A model generated the notes under the pieces. The model saw nothing but the letters and a program-made list of their open reading frames with translations, did no database searches and was not told the origin of the DNA. A DNA stretch of 64,000 nt from Chrysogorgia sp. JL179-B06 (taxonomy: Eukaryota > Cnidaria > Anthozoa > Scleralcyonacea > Chrysogorgiidae). Where the stretch lies: the NCBI GenBank assembly GCA_035772405.1, contig JAYKKM010000044.1, forward strand, positions 2,463,501-2,527,500, written 5' to 3'. A program made the translations under genes and the position numbers. Of this stretch, positions 54,201-63,899 are shown piece after piece (position 1 is the stretch's first letter; each line of letters begins with the position of its first letter).

Positions 54201-55696
54201 GCCAGCTCGGTTCCATGTAATCTGGGCCTTATATTAAACTTTAAAACCAGGGAACTTAGGGAGCATTTATAATTTACCTAGAGGCAGGGCTATGGCAATT
54301 TTGAGGGGGGAAATTAAAAATAATAAATTATTTGAAAATAAAACAGAGTGAGGGGGGGGGGTCATCAAAAAAGTTTCAGACAATCTGTCAACTACAATCA
54401 TCAAGCCACCTGATGTAAAAATATGGTTGTAGCTGGCCATGCATTTTTGACTTTTTATTAAAAATAGTCATAAACGTCACTCAAGGTGAGCATGAAGACA
54501 CATTATTTAGAGTTGAAATTGTGCATTGTTGTTTAGTTCATTTCTGGCCACTTTGAAAATATGAGGTATGAATATATATACAGTATATATACATTATCTT
54601 GCAATGCCTTTAAACATGAAAAGACATTGCAAGGATATGCACAGCAAATATTCACCTTTAATAAAACAACAATAAAATTCAGTACAGTCATTTTTGTATA
54701 AAGTATAGACCTCTTTCATAATGGCGGCCAGTTTAAATATTCTTTTATATGCATGCAAATTAGCCTTTCTGGCCTCGTTACAAAGCGACGATTCTTTGGA
54801 ATTACAGACACACGAACGAGGTCAGAAAGGCTAATTTAAATGAATATAAAAGAATATTTAATTTGGGCGCCATTATGAAAGAGGTCTATGGGAAGATTAT
54901 TTGTACTGGAAACCATGCAATTATCATTAATGGTACTCTTTAATTTGTTGTGTAGGGTTTCTGTTTGTGAAAATAAAGTTATAGTATATAAATAGTGGTT
55001 ATAAATTATGGAAATACTTACTGACGTGTAAAATACTCAAATGCAAAATGACTGTACACTTATCTCTCATTTTAGAGGAAGTCTGATCAACATTAGAGTA
55101 GGGGGTCACAGCAATTTACCTTTGCATGGATGGTATCACATTAGGGGGGGGGAGGGGGGGCAGAGTAAATTCCCTGGGAATATTAATAGGGGCTTCCAAA
55201 AAATGTAGGGTAAAAAATTTAAAATCACCATAGCCCCCTCTAAGTAAATTATGAACGCTCCCTTAGATAATAAAATTTTAATTTAAAAAGTAACACAAAA
55301 TATATAGATATAAGGAAATGGCCCTTTTATAGCCTTAGGTATTGCCAATTCTCATAATTGTAATTTCATACCTTGATCGTCACATTGCCTTTGGACACTT
55401 TTCTCATGTTAAACCCGACAGTTGGAATCATATCCTCGTTGTATTGTCCGGACTGTAAGTGCAAAAGGGGAAGAGTAAAATTAACAAATGAATGGTGGTC
55501 TGTTGAACATCTCAATGCATTGACAATGCTGAATGCAGTCAAATAGACATCTCAAAATGAAAGCGATATTTACCGCTATAACATTGACAAAAGTTGTCTT
55601 TCCCGAGTATTGAAGGCCAACTAAGGTTAATTCCATCTCTTCTTTCCAAAAGAGACTCCTTATCCAGTCCAAGAAGCGTTGGAAAAACGACAACAT
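39177..55696 (-). CDS. ARL8: ARL8 small GTPase (complete, seven exons)
   Basis: ARF-like GTPase that recruits kinesin and tethering factors to lysosomes. Exons on the minus strand: 55574-55696, 55372-55452, 49597-49670, 44502-44595, 43414-43481, 41914-41984, 39177-39223. Together they give 558 bases, 185 residues plus stop, with GT-AG sites and matching phases throughout. Motifs: N-terminal amphipathic helix ([17 protein letters not shown]), P-loop GLQYSGKT (27-34), switch I PTVGFN (51-56), switch II WDIGGQ (70-75), NKRD (130-133), SCKEK (163-167). Near-identical to vertebrate ARL8 (186 residues). The N-terminal helix is the known acetylation-dependent membrane anchor of the family; there is no myristoylation glycine. 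Introns carry a LINE, hAT and Harbinger-like elements and one TTAA miniature. Confidence 0.97.
39423..40422. mobile_element. Mutator-like element, 1000 bp, 9-bp duplication
   Basis: CAATCTCGTTCCCAGAGCCT... with about 60-base TIRs; GTGGTTGAG at 39414-39422 and 40423-40431. It starts about 200 bases upstream (in transcript direction) of the last ARL8 exon, in intron 6. An interior 74-codon frame at 39804-40028 has no recognisable domain. Confidence 0.92.
40975..41435 (+). pseudogene. LINE C-terminal fragment
   Basis: Reads [20 protein letters not shown] then [20 protein letters not shown] and [13 protein letters not shown], the usual C-terminal part of LINE RT proteins, with one frameshift at the start. 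Confidence 0.82.
41914..41984 (-). CDS. ARL8: ARL8 exon 6
   Basis: Acceptor ttatctag, donor attg/gtatgt. Encodes [20 protein letters not shown] then QNI, identical in pattern to the ARL8 G5 region. Confidence 0.96.
42150..42276. repeat. Palindrome with TCGCTACGCTCA loop
   Basis: gaagatatgaattttatctt... / ...aagataaaattcatatcttc. Same type as 4764-4856. Confidence 0.82.
42486..43260 (-). pseudogene. LINE RT C-terminal fragment
   Basis: Reads [20 protein letters not shown], then [20 protein letters not shown], then in a second frame [20 protein letters not shown]. The join near 42960 is a frameshift. In ARL8 intron 5. Confidence 0.85.
43414..43481 (-). CDS. ARL8: ARL8 exon 5
   Basis: Acceptor ttgttttag, donor aaact/gtaagt, phase 2. 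Encodes [20 protein letters not shown] then EKL; holds the NKRD base-specificity motif. Confidence 0.95.
43807..44393 (+). mobile_element. TTAA-flanked miniature, family 1, copy 4
   Basis: TTAA both sides with perfect AGTGCCACTACGAT ends, in ARL8 intron 4. The right end has an extra gtagac insertion before the TIR. Confidence 0.92.
44502..44595 (-). CDS. ARL8: ARL8 exon 4
   Basis: Acceptor ctttag, donor cct/gtaagt. Encodes [20 protein letters not shown] then [11 protein letters not shown] (residues 94-124). Confidence 0.95.
46939..48061. mobile_element. hAT-type element (1,123 bp) inside the LINE
   Basis: Starts CAGGGGCGGATCTAGGGG, ends CCTGGATCCGCCCCTG; GACCTGCT at 46931-46938 and 48062-48069. 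Contains an open frame at 47375-47659 ([20 protein letters not shown]...) not recognised as transposase. Confidence 0.93.
47375..47659 (+). CDS. Unrecognised 94-codon frame inside the hAT element
   Basis: Begins [17 protein letters not shown] with an ATG; mixed charged/hydrophobic helix-like composition for about 70 residues ([30 protein letters not shown]), then low-quality sequence. It could be the first exon of a captured host gene or a transposase start. Not recognised. Confidence 0.3.
   Translation: MSYSIYETVKSAFERNDRPYLQDVYADLMKRMDALPKSSDEELFSAINNTSFCLSRNFGAESFIPKYVRERKHKSCTAIIYCILTKFDSYYNIL
48896..49342. mobile_element. Harbinger-like miniature (TTA duplication)
   Basis: GGGACTGGTCATAAATTACC... 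and perfect inverted end; TTA at 48893-95 and 49343-45. Interior is G-rich then C-rich. The superfamily name rests on the 3-bp TTA duplication. Confidence 0.82.
49434..49540. repeat. Perfect-looking palindrome 56 bases from ARL8 exon 3
   Basis: gggcgattctcccgtcacac... / ...gtgtgacgggagaatcgccc, arms about 47 bases, loop tcactaagt. Confidence 0.88.
49597..49670 (-). CDS. ARL8: ARL8 exon 3
   Basis: Acceptor ccttttag, donor attgt/gtgagt, phase 2. Encodes [20 protein letters not shown] then VNCIV, with the switch II WDIGGQ motif. Confidence 0.95.
49700..51340. other. ARL8 intron 2 without recognised features
   Basis: Apart from a (TTAA)n-like attaattaattaattaa run at 51010, I see no conserved coding or TIR signal. 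Short frames at 50098 and 50701 have no recognised motif. Confidence 0.5.
51340..51500 (+). mobile_element. tRNA-Ala-like SINE, copy 3
   Basis: tRNA-like part 51366-51441 (GTAGCTCAGTGGTCAGAGC, B box GGTTCAACTCC), more diverged; the body ggtcctggtttggtcataaa matches copies 1 and 2. In ARL8 intron 2. Confidence 0.78.
51779..52825 (-). mobile_element. hAT-like copy A carrying a nested TIR element
   Basis: Its left end CAGGGTGCATTCCATATACT is the inverted partner of the right end of copy B. Interrupted at about 52041-52688 by an element with TAGTACGTATTCC ends, whose tacgtattccat start also occurs at 7680. Confidence 0.75.
52974..54063. mobile_element. hAT-like copy B with 8-bp target duplication
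   Basis: CCAGGGTGCATTCCATGTAA...ATATGGAATGCACACTGG; CAACCGCC at 52966-52973 and 54064-54071. A minus-strand frame 53293-53541 inside ([20 protein letters not shown], then [20 protein letters not shown]) looks protein-like and is not recognised. Confidence 0.88.
53293..53541 (-). CDS. Unrecognised 82-codon frame inside hAT-like copy B
   Basis: Reads [20 protein letters not shown], then [18 protein letters not shown] and a Lys/Arg/Ser-rich end. Composition suggests real former coding sequence: part of a transposase or of a captured host exon. No named family seen. Confidence 0.3.
   Translation of the reverse strand: MQVVKPCREYLGIKLICQTYGKRLSMHHETRNESLIVYGNDGLWSTEERSEIINHADDAVKIYLKSKKQRSRSCSSAQTETG
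54259..55262. mobile_element. Harbinger-like element, 1004 bp (TTA duplication)
   Basis: GGGAGCATTTATAATTTACC... and inverted ...ATTATGAACGCTCCC; TTA at 54256-58 and 55263-65. Related TIR to 48896-49342. A smaller TIR element (TAGACCTCTTTCATAATGGC) is nested at 54709-54889. In ARL8 intron 2. Confidence 0.85.
54709..54889. mobile_element. Nested TIR miniature
   Basis: TAGACCTCTTTCATAATGGC / GCCATTATGAAAGAGGTCTA plus a second pair of inner arms ttaaatattcttttata / tataaaagaatatttaa. Confidence 0.85.
55372..55452 (-). CDS. ARL8: ARL8 exon 2
   Basis: Acceptor cttacag, donor aag/gtatga. Encodes [20 protein letters not shown] then KGNVTIK (residues 42-68), including switch I. Confidence 0.96.
55574..55696 (-). 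CDS. ARL8: ARL8 exon 1
   Basis: ATG at 55696-55694. Encodes residues 1-41 with the amphipathic helix and the P-loop GLQYSGKT; ends VNVIA at a gtaaat donor, phase 0. Confidence 0.96.
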
Positions 55697-56219
55697 CTTT
55701 GCTTCTTTGATCGGACAAACACAAGAATATTACAGGAACAGTTTGGCAGCGATCTCACTCTCAGTCATGTGATTGATCAGGGGGGGTGGAAAAATTGAAG
55801 TATAAATATAAGAGACCATATAATAATATGGAAACAAGTCAGGTTATAAAACATTTTTACTGACGTTTCTTTGTGAACTTACAACATCTTCTGACAGAAG
55901 GTGACATAAATAACATGTTTAAATTTTTAAACACGTAAATTTTTGGCAGCATTATTATTGGGGGGAAGCCCCCCCCCAGCGCCAAAGCGGTCGCGCGTCC
56001 AGCGGTTAAAGCGGACGTACAATACTGGTACCAACTTGATTTTTTGGGGGGAAATTCGGGCACATTTTCAGGCAATTTCGGCCATTTTCAATTCTTACAA
56101 TTTCAAGCAAAATCATAAACCATCATAAAATATAGAATTGAATTTGTTCATCTGTTCATCGTTTTTCGGGCAAAAATCCTTTGACCCCCCAAAAATCAAA
56201 AAATGAATTTCACTGCAGC

Positions 56220-57740
56220 TAAACAGCATTGGGATTAATCTCGATGGGGTTTCAGTCAACATTCGAAAAGCAAACATTGTTCTAGGCAGGATATATAATG
56301 TTTGCAGTAAAATGCAGACAAGAGTAATATGGCACTTATTAACAAACGTATATATGACGAAGGCCGGAGAGGTTGCACTACTTAGTAACTTACTGAATCA
56401 TTAATTGATATGACAAAGCTAAAAGGGATAACTCAAAACCTTTCCATTTTCAAGAACTAACTCTAATCGTAATCCCAAACCTAATCCTAACCCCAAACCG
56501 CCTTTAATATCTTCTTAACCGTAACTTCCCGCCTGTTCTGGGAATAAAAGTGAAGAGAATTATCTAACGGTGACATCATGCCATGCATACCAATATTACT
56601 ACCCGCTGGATGCGAGATAACGGAAACGACATTATAAGGTGGACGAAGCTGTAAATAACGATTGGTTTAGCAAGAAAGGGCAGTCTGCGGGTTCAAGGCT
56701 TAAATAAACAAATGAGGGAAAGATCAGATTTAGAGATTCACTACCCATGACCGAGTGATCGGCCAAATTAAACTAATTCTGTCTGGACGAAGATAGTTTG
56801 CAAGCTAGCAACCGATGGCAATTCGTGTTCGTCAGGCGGAGAAGATCTTCCCCGCGCACTTTTCTCAGATTTCAACCGCATCCGCGCAAAATAGGTAAAA
56901 TATATCCGCATCCGCACAAAATGTGTAAAATATATCCCCATCCGCAAAAATCTGTTAAATCCAGTATCCGAGCAAAATGTGTCAAATATATCTCATCATA
57001 ACATCAGCCTCGTACCCAGGTGTCATAACATGATAACATATACTTATGATCATAACATGGATCCAAATATGGCTCAACCGGGTGTCGCATGTTTTTGCAG
57101 GATAACGTGATGACATGCCATGCTCTTTTAGGCTCTATCAAGTCTATTTGTGTTCGTCACTTGACACTTTGTGTCTGTGACTTTGCGTCTCGGCACTTTG
57201 CCTTGAATTTTCGAAGGAATCAAGGAAGGAGCTCATGACTACGTATCGCACGTGCCATGTAGCCATTCGCGGACGCCGCGTTCCGCGCAGTTTTACCTCG
57301 GAACCTGCCCATCCGCGCATTTTTACCTACTGAGATGTACCCATCCGCGCATTTTCGATGCTTTGATCTGCCTTACCCGCGCAGTTAGCAAACTTTACAA
57401 TCTGGGGGGTTATGCATTAAATAAATAATCTCGCGAAAGACGTCATGACATACGTCATATTGCATTCGGGCAAGTTATGTTCATCCCCCGTTGCCAAATT
57501 TCGCCGGTATACCGGCTCTACATCCTGAATACACACACGAAGAAACTGGCGTTTTTCGTGCAACTGGACTCGCAATCTTTGTGTTTATGACAAGGTACGC
57601 ATACCCATGTTACAGAACTAGATTCTACTTTCTGCAACAATTGCAGCAACTTGTGTCGCAACAATTTTCATCGTTGCAAGGCATGTTACACTTTGCAATG
57701 GTTTATCTATCTATCTTCCTGTTCACCTAACCCCTCTAAA
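56220..57740. other. Unassigned, with a degenerate tandem repeat
   Basis: Variable units of catccgc(g/a)caaaatgtgtaaaatatat at 56875-57000 and related catccgcgcatttttacct at 57300-57360. A 79-codon frame at 57491 has no recognised motif. Confidence 0.6.
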
Positions 57741-59215
57741 AGAGGATTACAAGGTGGGTGATCAGCGGTATAACAAATAATTAAATACATAAATTAGTTA
57801 ATAAGTAAATAGATAAATAAATAAATAGAAATATAAACAAAAATACATAAACATATACAACGAAAACTAAGATACAGGGCTATGGGACAAGGTAGACAAT
57901 CGACTACGGAAGGAATCAGTACGGTTACAAGAAATAAAAGTGTCAGGAAATAGATTGTTCCATTGAACTAGAAAGAAAGCTTGTGTGAGGAGGTTTTAGT
58001 AGCCAGAGGTAAGATCTGCGTGTGACTGGGCGGAGCTGATTTATAGGATCCACAGCTATAAGATGGTTAATGATCTTGTAGAGTAATGTTAGCCGGGCAT
58101 CAGCTCTTCTTAGTTGAAGGGAGCGCCAGTTGAGGTCTTCTAGCATCTTTGTAACACTAGGCAGCTCTTCTCTGCACCATCTCTACTTTGTGCGAGCCAT
58201 TGTTTTCAACTCCATGCCTTGGATCCCATATAGTACAGCAATACTCCAGCTGTGGTCTCACGGCTAAACTGGTACGCTTTTTCTTTTAAGGAAACCTAAG
58301 GTGCGGTTAGCACTGGCGGTAATTTTGTTAATATGGGTATTCCATTTAAGATCTTTTGTTAGGTGCACAAGGTACTTGGTACTTGCCACATGTAGAATGT
58401 AGTCACGATGTATCAGTGACTTATTACGGGTGACCCTGAGGGCCTCACACTTGTCTGGATTAAACTCCATCAGCCAATCTTGTTCCCAGACTTGTAAATT
58501 GTTCAAATCAGACTGCAGCTGATCACATTGGTCTTCGCTGTGTATTGTTAGATACATAATTGTGTCATCTGCAAACAGGTGAACATTTGAATGAACATAA
58601 TTAGGTAAGTCGTTGATGTACGTTAGGAACAAAATAGGAAAAAATGACAGAGCCCTGGGGCACTCCAGAAAGCACAGGAAGGTATAGAGACTGATCTCCA
58701 TCAATCACGCGTTGTTGGCGCCCATGAAGAAAACACCCTATCCATTGCAGCGTATCATTTCTTATACCATAATAATCCAGCTTAGCCAGTAACTTTTTAT
58801 GGCACACCTTATCGAAGGCCTTAGAAAAATCCATAATTAAATCAGTCTGCTTGCGCTCTGAAAGATTTGTTTGCAGAGCTGTGGTAAGTTCACGCAATTG
58901 GGATTCACGAGATCTGGCATGTCTAAATCCATGTTGTAAGTTATAAAGTATGTTGTACTGGTTGAAATGAGATACCAAGGAGCTTGTTATGATATGTTCC
59001 AGAACTTTGCTACAGATGCAGGTAAGTGAAATTGGGCGATAGTTTGTAGGACAGTCTTTGTCACCTTTCTTAAAAATTGGAGTAATATTAGCCAATTTCC
59101 AATCATACTGTAAGTGGTCAAGGACTTTTGGAAGATAAGTTGTAGTTGGTTCGTACAACTTGTCTCGCAACGGCAGGTTAAAAACAAGTCCCGAGAAGTG
59201 TTTTTTACATTTATA
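57740..59215 (-). pseudogene. LINE RT, frameshifted
   Basis: Minus strand: ANITPIFKKGDKDCPTNYRP (near 59090), MDFSKAFDKVCHKKLLAKLD, LSGVPQGSV, then after a shift near 58640 PILFLTYINDLPNYVHSNVH, LFADDTIMYL, and RSLQLRRADARLTLLYKIIN at 58080-58130. The QGS-to-P step lacks the usual LGP, so a small deletion removed the frame. 3' end near a taaataaataaa tract at 57800. Confidence 0.9.
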
Positions 59216-59372
59216 TACTTGAATGAATGAATGAATGCAATATTTAATCAGAGATGCCCGATTCAGCCGTAGCTGGTTTAAACGGGGCTCTGGTAAAGTC
59301 AAATTACAATACAAACTATAGACAAAACAATGAACAATACATAGATGACATACATATACCAAATAGTTCATA

Positions 59373-61190
59373 CTAATTATTCAAGAAATGTATCTTTAGT
59401 TTCCGTTTGAATAATTTCAAACTGGAGACATTCCTAATAACTGATGGTAGAGTGTTCCATGTCTTCACACCATTTAGCCTAAATGAACCTTGATATTTTG
59501 TAGTTTTTGCACGTGGCGGTCGAAGTAGGTCTTTATTTCTAGTGTTATACTGATGGTATTTGTGTGTGTGGATAAACTCATTAACTCTTTCCCTACGGGC
59601 GCAGTTAAAATGGGTCACTGAAGACCCGCAAAGTCGTCAATCGAAAAACACGGCACACGGTAACGCAAGATTAAAAATTGAAATTCGACAAGCGCCAGGA
59701 ACATGAAATCCACGCACACGCCAAGTTTGATTTGATTTCATAAACAACTCTGCGATTGGTGGCATTTTGAGTTTTCAAGATGCTATGCGGGCGTGCAAGA
59801 TGGCCTTTTCTGGAAAAATGTAAATTTTTCAACCTGATTTATGATAATTAATGCTAATTTATATTAACATAATGTGTTTTGTTCGGGAAATTTAAAAGAA
59901 CAAGTAAAAGCCGGTTTATTGGGCTTCCAGAAAATGTATAGCTTTCGCAACAGTTATGGTTATTTCAAGAGATATCAATAGAACAACGTGGTCGTTCAAT
60001 TTTTGATGTTTTTCAGCCGTAATGAAAGAGTTAAGAAGATAAGAAGGTGCCATGTCATTTAGACATTTAAGACCAATAAACATTTCTGGTAATCTCGTCT
60101 TGCCTGTAGATTTGGCCATGTGATCGTGTTATGGAGTTCACTTTGCGATACTTTCCTACCCTCTATTATACTTACAGCGCGTTTTTGCAGCCTATCAAGA
60201 TAATCCTTATTTCCTTGCCCACAAACATCCCATACACTTGAACAGTAGTCAAGTAATGGTAGTATCATCGAGTTATATAACATAACACACGCCTCACGCG
60301 TAATGACTTTGCGCGCCTTCCGTAGCATGCCAAGTCGAGATGACATTTTCTTGGCAGTATAATCAATGTGATCACTCCACGAGAGGCATGGATCCAGTAC
60401 CACTCCAAGATACTTAAACTGATAAACTCTCTCGAAGATTTTGTCACTTACTTTGATAGTGAAGCTATCGGTCTTGTGCAGTCTTTGGTGTGTCCCTACT
60501 AACATAATTTTGGTCTTATCAAAATTCAAGAATAGCTTATTGTAGTTTAACCATGACACAATAAGTTCAAGATCTTCAGATAGCCTAGATTCGATTTCTG
60601 CTACAGAATTACTGCTAAAGTATAAAAGAGTGTCGTCGGCATAAAGCTGTATGCTGCATGATCTAATTACAGAAGGCAAGTCATTTATGTATGCTATAAA
60701 AAGTAGTGGGCCTAAAATTGACCCCTGAGGCACTCCAAATAAAATGGGTTGCGGGTCAGATAAAGTATCATTAACCAAAACACTTTGAGTCCTATTAGAC
60801 AAATAGGCTTTAAACCATTCTGTTGAAGGCTTGTCGAACCCCAATATTGCCAATTTCTCTAGTAGCCTGCAATGATCTAGAGTGTCGAAGGCCTTGGCAA
60901 GGTCCAGAAATACCAGACCGCTCAGTTTCCCGTTATCGATGTTGTAGAGGAGATCATTAGTGACGGCAGTTAGACAGGTAGATGTAGAATGCAACGGTCG
61001 GAAGCCTGATTGATAAACAGATAGAAGTTCATATTCTTGAAAATAGGTGTAAACCATCTGATGTATTGCCCGTTCAAATATCTTGCTATAAACAGGCAAG
61101 ACAGAAATAGGACGATATTTTGAAGGGTCTGTTTTTGAACCTGACTTAAAAACCGGAGTAATAGTTTCCTTGTTCTATTTAGAAATTTTG
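59373..61190 (-). pseudogene. LINE RT with one long intact reading frame, split by a miniature
   Basis: RT part 60059-61099 (346 codons) contains YQSGFRPLHSTSTCLTAVTN, FLDLAKAFDTLDH, FGVPQGSILGPLLF, LYADDTLLYF and YLGVVLDPCLSW; upstream 61100-61190 gives ITPVFKSGSKTDPSKYRPIS, where it is truncated. The C-terminal part at 59373-59618 (NTRNKDLLRPP, KTWNTLP) is separated by a TTAA miniature at 59581-60034. Confidence 0.92.
59581..60034. mobile_element. TTAA-flanked miniature inside the LINE
   Basis: TTAA-CTCTTTCCCTACGGGCGC... to ...GTAATGAAAGAG-TTAA; removing it and one TTAA restores the LINE frame across the junction (SYLLN to EFIHTHKYHQ). Confidence 0.9.
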
Positions 61191-61239
61191 TAAGATAGTT
61201 TAACTTAATAATAATAATAATAATAATAAAGGCGTATTA

Positions 61240-61640
61240 GGAGCATTATACAATAGTCTCAATGCTCTTATAACAATATATTCTGAATGTTACTTATAAA
61301 ACTAATTACAGTTTCATTATAAGATAAAGCCTACTACATATATTACCACTATGAACAAAAAACTATTAATTTTAAAAAAGAAGTCTTAAGTGCTGACTTA
61401 AAACTACTTAAAACACCAATGCTTCTAATTTCCTGTGGTAATGAATTCCACAGTTTTGGTGCGGCAACTGAGAATGTTCTGTCTCCATGAGTCACCGTTT
61501 CGGATTTTGGCTCAAGTAGCAGAATTCGGTTAGATGACCTTCGAGTAGGTTTATATTTAGTCAGTAAATCAGTAATATAACTAGGTGCCTGGCCATTTAA
61601 AGCTTTGAAAGTAATTATCGGTATCTTAGTACTTAGAATA
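61240..61640 (-). repeat. LINE 3' region, second copy
   Basis: Same orientation and sequence as 2245-2540 plus 2880-2945 (tcctgtggtaatgaattcca and the following), here uninterrupted. Confidence 0.8.
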
Positions 61641-61811
61641 TTTGTAGTTTTAGCGCTTTAGAATATTTATGTATTCAACCATGTCAAAATACAAATTATT
61701 TTTCTTTAGCCGAGTACGTTTTTCTTCTACATTACTGAGGAGAAATGACATTTGCTGCATTTTGAGGCGTCAGTACAGCGACAGAGATTATCTGTTTCTG
61801 ATCTCAAGATG

Positions 61812-61938
61812 CTAAAATGAATCAGTTGTCCAATAAAGTCGCTACGCGCTAATTCCGGCTTCATAGTTACTGTAATGCATGGAGTCGTAATTTGTGTTCT
61901 AAATTACGGGAAAACCTTGGACAACTGATTCATTTTAG
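61812..61938. mobile_element. Miniature related to 37568-37772
   Basis: CTAAAATGAATCAGTTGTCC and inverted end; about 75 bases shorter inside. Confidence 0.8.
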
Positions 61939-62759
61939 CATTGATCTTAAAAAATCAGAGACAGAAGTTCGTTCAAGATATGGACGCCGCGAAATATTTC
62001 CGGCTTCGCAGCATCCAAACAATAGTTGCTCGATCCAGTCTTTATTTAGTGAATACGACTGATGATCGTTTACAAGAACGAAAAAATGAAATAAAAGAAC
62101 CGAGAAATATTCAGTAACCGAGCAGTTAAAAATGATTTAGTGAATGTTAATGTTATGTGGCCTGCTAGTGACAATGGGGGGAACGGTAAAAAGAAATCGT
62201 CCGTTAACCTTCTTTTATCAAAAAAGTTTTGAGGACTTCTTTCGTCATTTTGTGTTAATTCTGTAATTTGTTTCTATAAAAAATGGACCATTTTGACTCA
62301 TAGCCTTCACCCAGACATACAACTACTGATTAAACATTCATTTCCAGTAAATTTGCTTCATTAAATATTAATGAGTATTTTAATTGTTTAAACACTTCAT
62401 CGTGACATGCAGCATAAATAAAAGCATATTAACTCATTTTGTTGCAACGAACTTCGCGCAACGAACTGTGGTTAATTGAGTCTTTGTGCTGGCTGTACGC
62501 AAGCTATAAATGACCAACCAAACGCCTCCCAAAGACAAAGTTTGAATAACATTTGAAACATAAATACTCTGTCCATGTTGATTCTGTTGCTTCCAACCAG
62601 TCACTTCGAAGGACATTTCAGACTCGTGGAAGCACTACTTTCACAGCGCATGATTCAACTGACGTGCGATCAAATAGTTTCAGTAAAGAAAAAGTTGACA
62701 CGTCACATTAACTGCATTCATCTTGTTCCTGAATTTTTCATGATTCTTTCTTTCATCCT

Positions 62760-62900
62760 TTTTCTCGTCAACTGGCGTTTATCCAGTGTGAATTATTTTA
62801 TTGTTTTTGTCAGTCACCTAACTCAAAAAACGCTCGATTACAAACATCACACTTGTGAGGTTTTGTTCCAGTATGAAATCTTTTATGAATCATTATGAGC
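62760..62900 (-). pseudogene. C2H2 zinc-finger remnant
   Basis: Minus strand reads HKRFHTGTKPHKCDVCNRAF then a stop, and further on a decayed IHTG linker. CxxC spacing, Phe and the HTGxKP linker are clear; the stop and damaged neighbours make it a pseudogene. Confidence 0.75.
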
Positions 62901-62957
62901 CCGTTTACATGGGTCCGCACGAATTCGGAACCGTACCGTACCGAACACAGAAATTTA

Positions 62958-63091
62958 GTACTGTATAGAACTGCCTCGTTCTTTAAAAAATCCCGTTTAT
63001 TTTTGTCCTGGAGTTGTCAATTCATGAATTAAATCTATCCTAGATAAAATAAACGGGAATTTTTTTTAAAGAACGAGGCAGTTCTATACAA
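62958..63091. repeat. Palindrome (actgcctcgttctttaaaaa)
   Basis: 45-base arms: tagaactgcctcgttcttta... / ...taaagaacgaggcagttcta. Confidence 0.85.
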
Positions 63092-63094
63092 TAA

Positions 63095-63250
63095 TATATA
63101 ATTAATAGTTTATTTGTTTATAGTGGTAATATATGTAGTAGGCTTTATCTTATAATGAAACTGTAATAAGTTTTATCAGTATATTTAAGAATATATTGTT
63201 GTAAGAGCATTGAGACTATTGTGATAATGCTCCTAATACGTCTATTATTA
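63095..63250 (+). repeat. LINE 3' tail, inverted third copy
   Basis: Inverted match to 61240-61400 (gtggtaatatatgtagtagg), ending in a (TTA)n run. Confidence 0.75.
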
Positions 63251-63899
63251 TTATTATTATTATACAGCGCTAGCCGCTAACTAATATTTTACTCATGTAA
63301 ATTCATTCTTTGTCCGGTACACGGAGTTCCGCATTCTGTTTACAAGGGACCCACGGAACCGGACGAATAAGCAGGTCTAGTTTTTTTAGCTGCCCGGTTC
63401 CAAACTTCCACGGTACCGTTTAAACACCGGAATCTTGTTTTTGCATGGATAACGCGGTAGTATTAGGAAAAATAGTCATCATAAGGGTGCTAACATGAAG
63501 TATACACCCGTCAAAGGAACATTTCGGGATACCTGTCAATAAACCTTTTGACAAGATCTTCATATTTACTCTTGATGCTATGTCATTCCAAACCTTCAGC
63601 GGCTTTTCCTACCTTGTAATCAATGTCAATAAGCCAGTTGGTAATATCGACTGCGCATCAAAATGACGTGTTCTGCGTCGGGATAAAACTTATTTCAATT
63701 CATAACACCAGGCTAAAACCACAATAGACATTTGCATTTCTATTTACACTTGCAAATTCGTTATACTGAATTCCCCAGTCTGATGTTATGAATTGAAATT
63801 CCCCGATCAGTAGACTACTTGTACTGTAGCTGGCCAGAAGATTGACACGTAAATAAAGTTTATAATAATAATAATAATAATAATAATAATGTTACTAAC

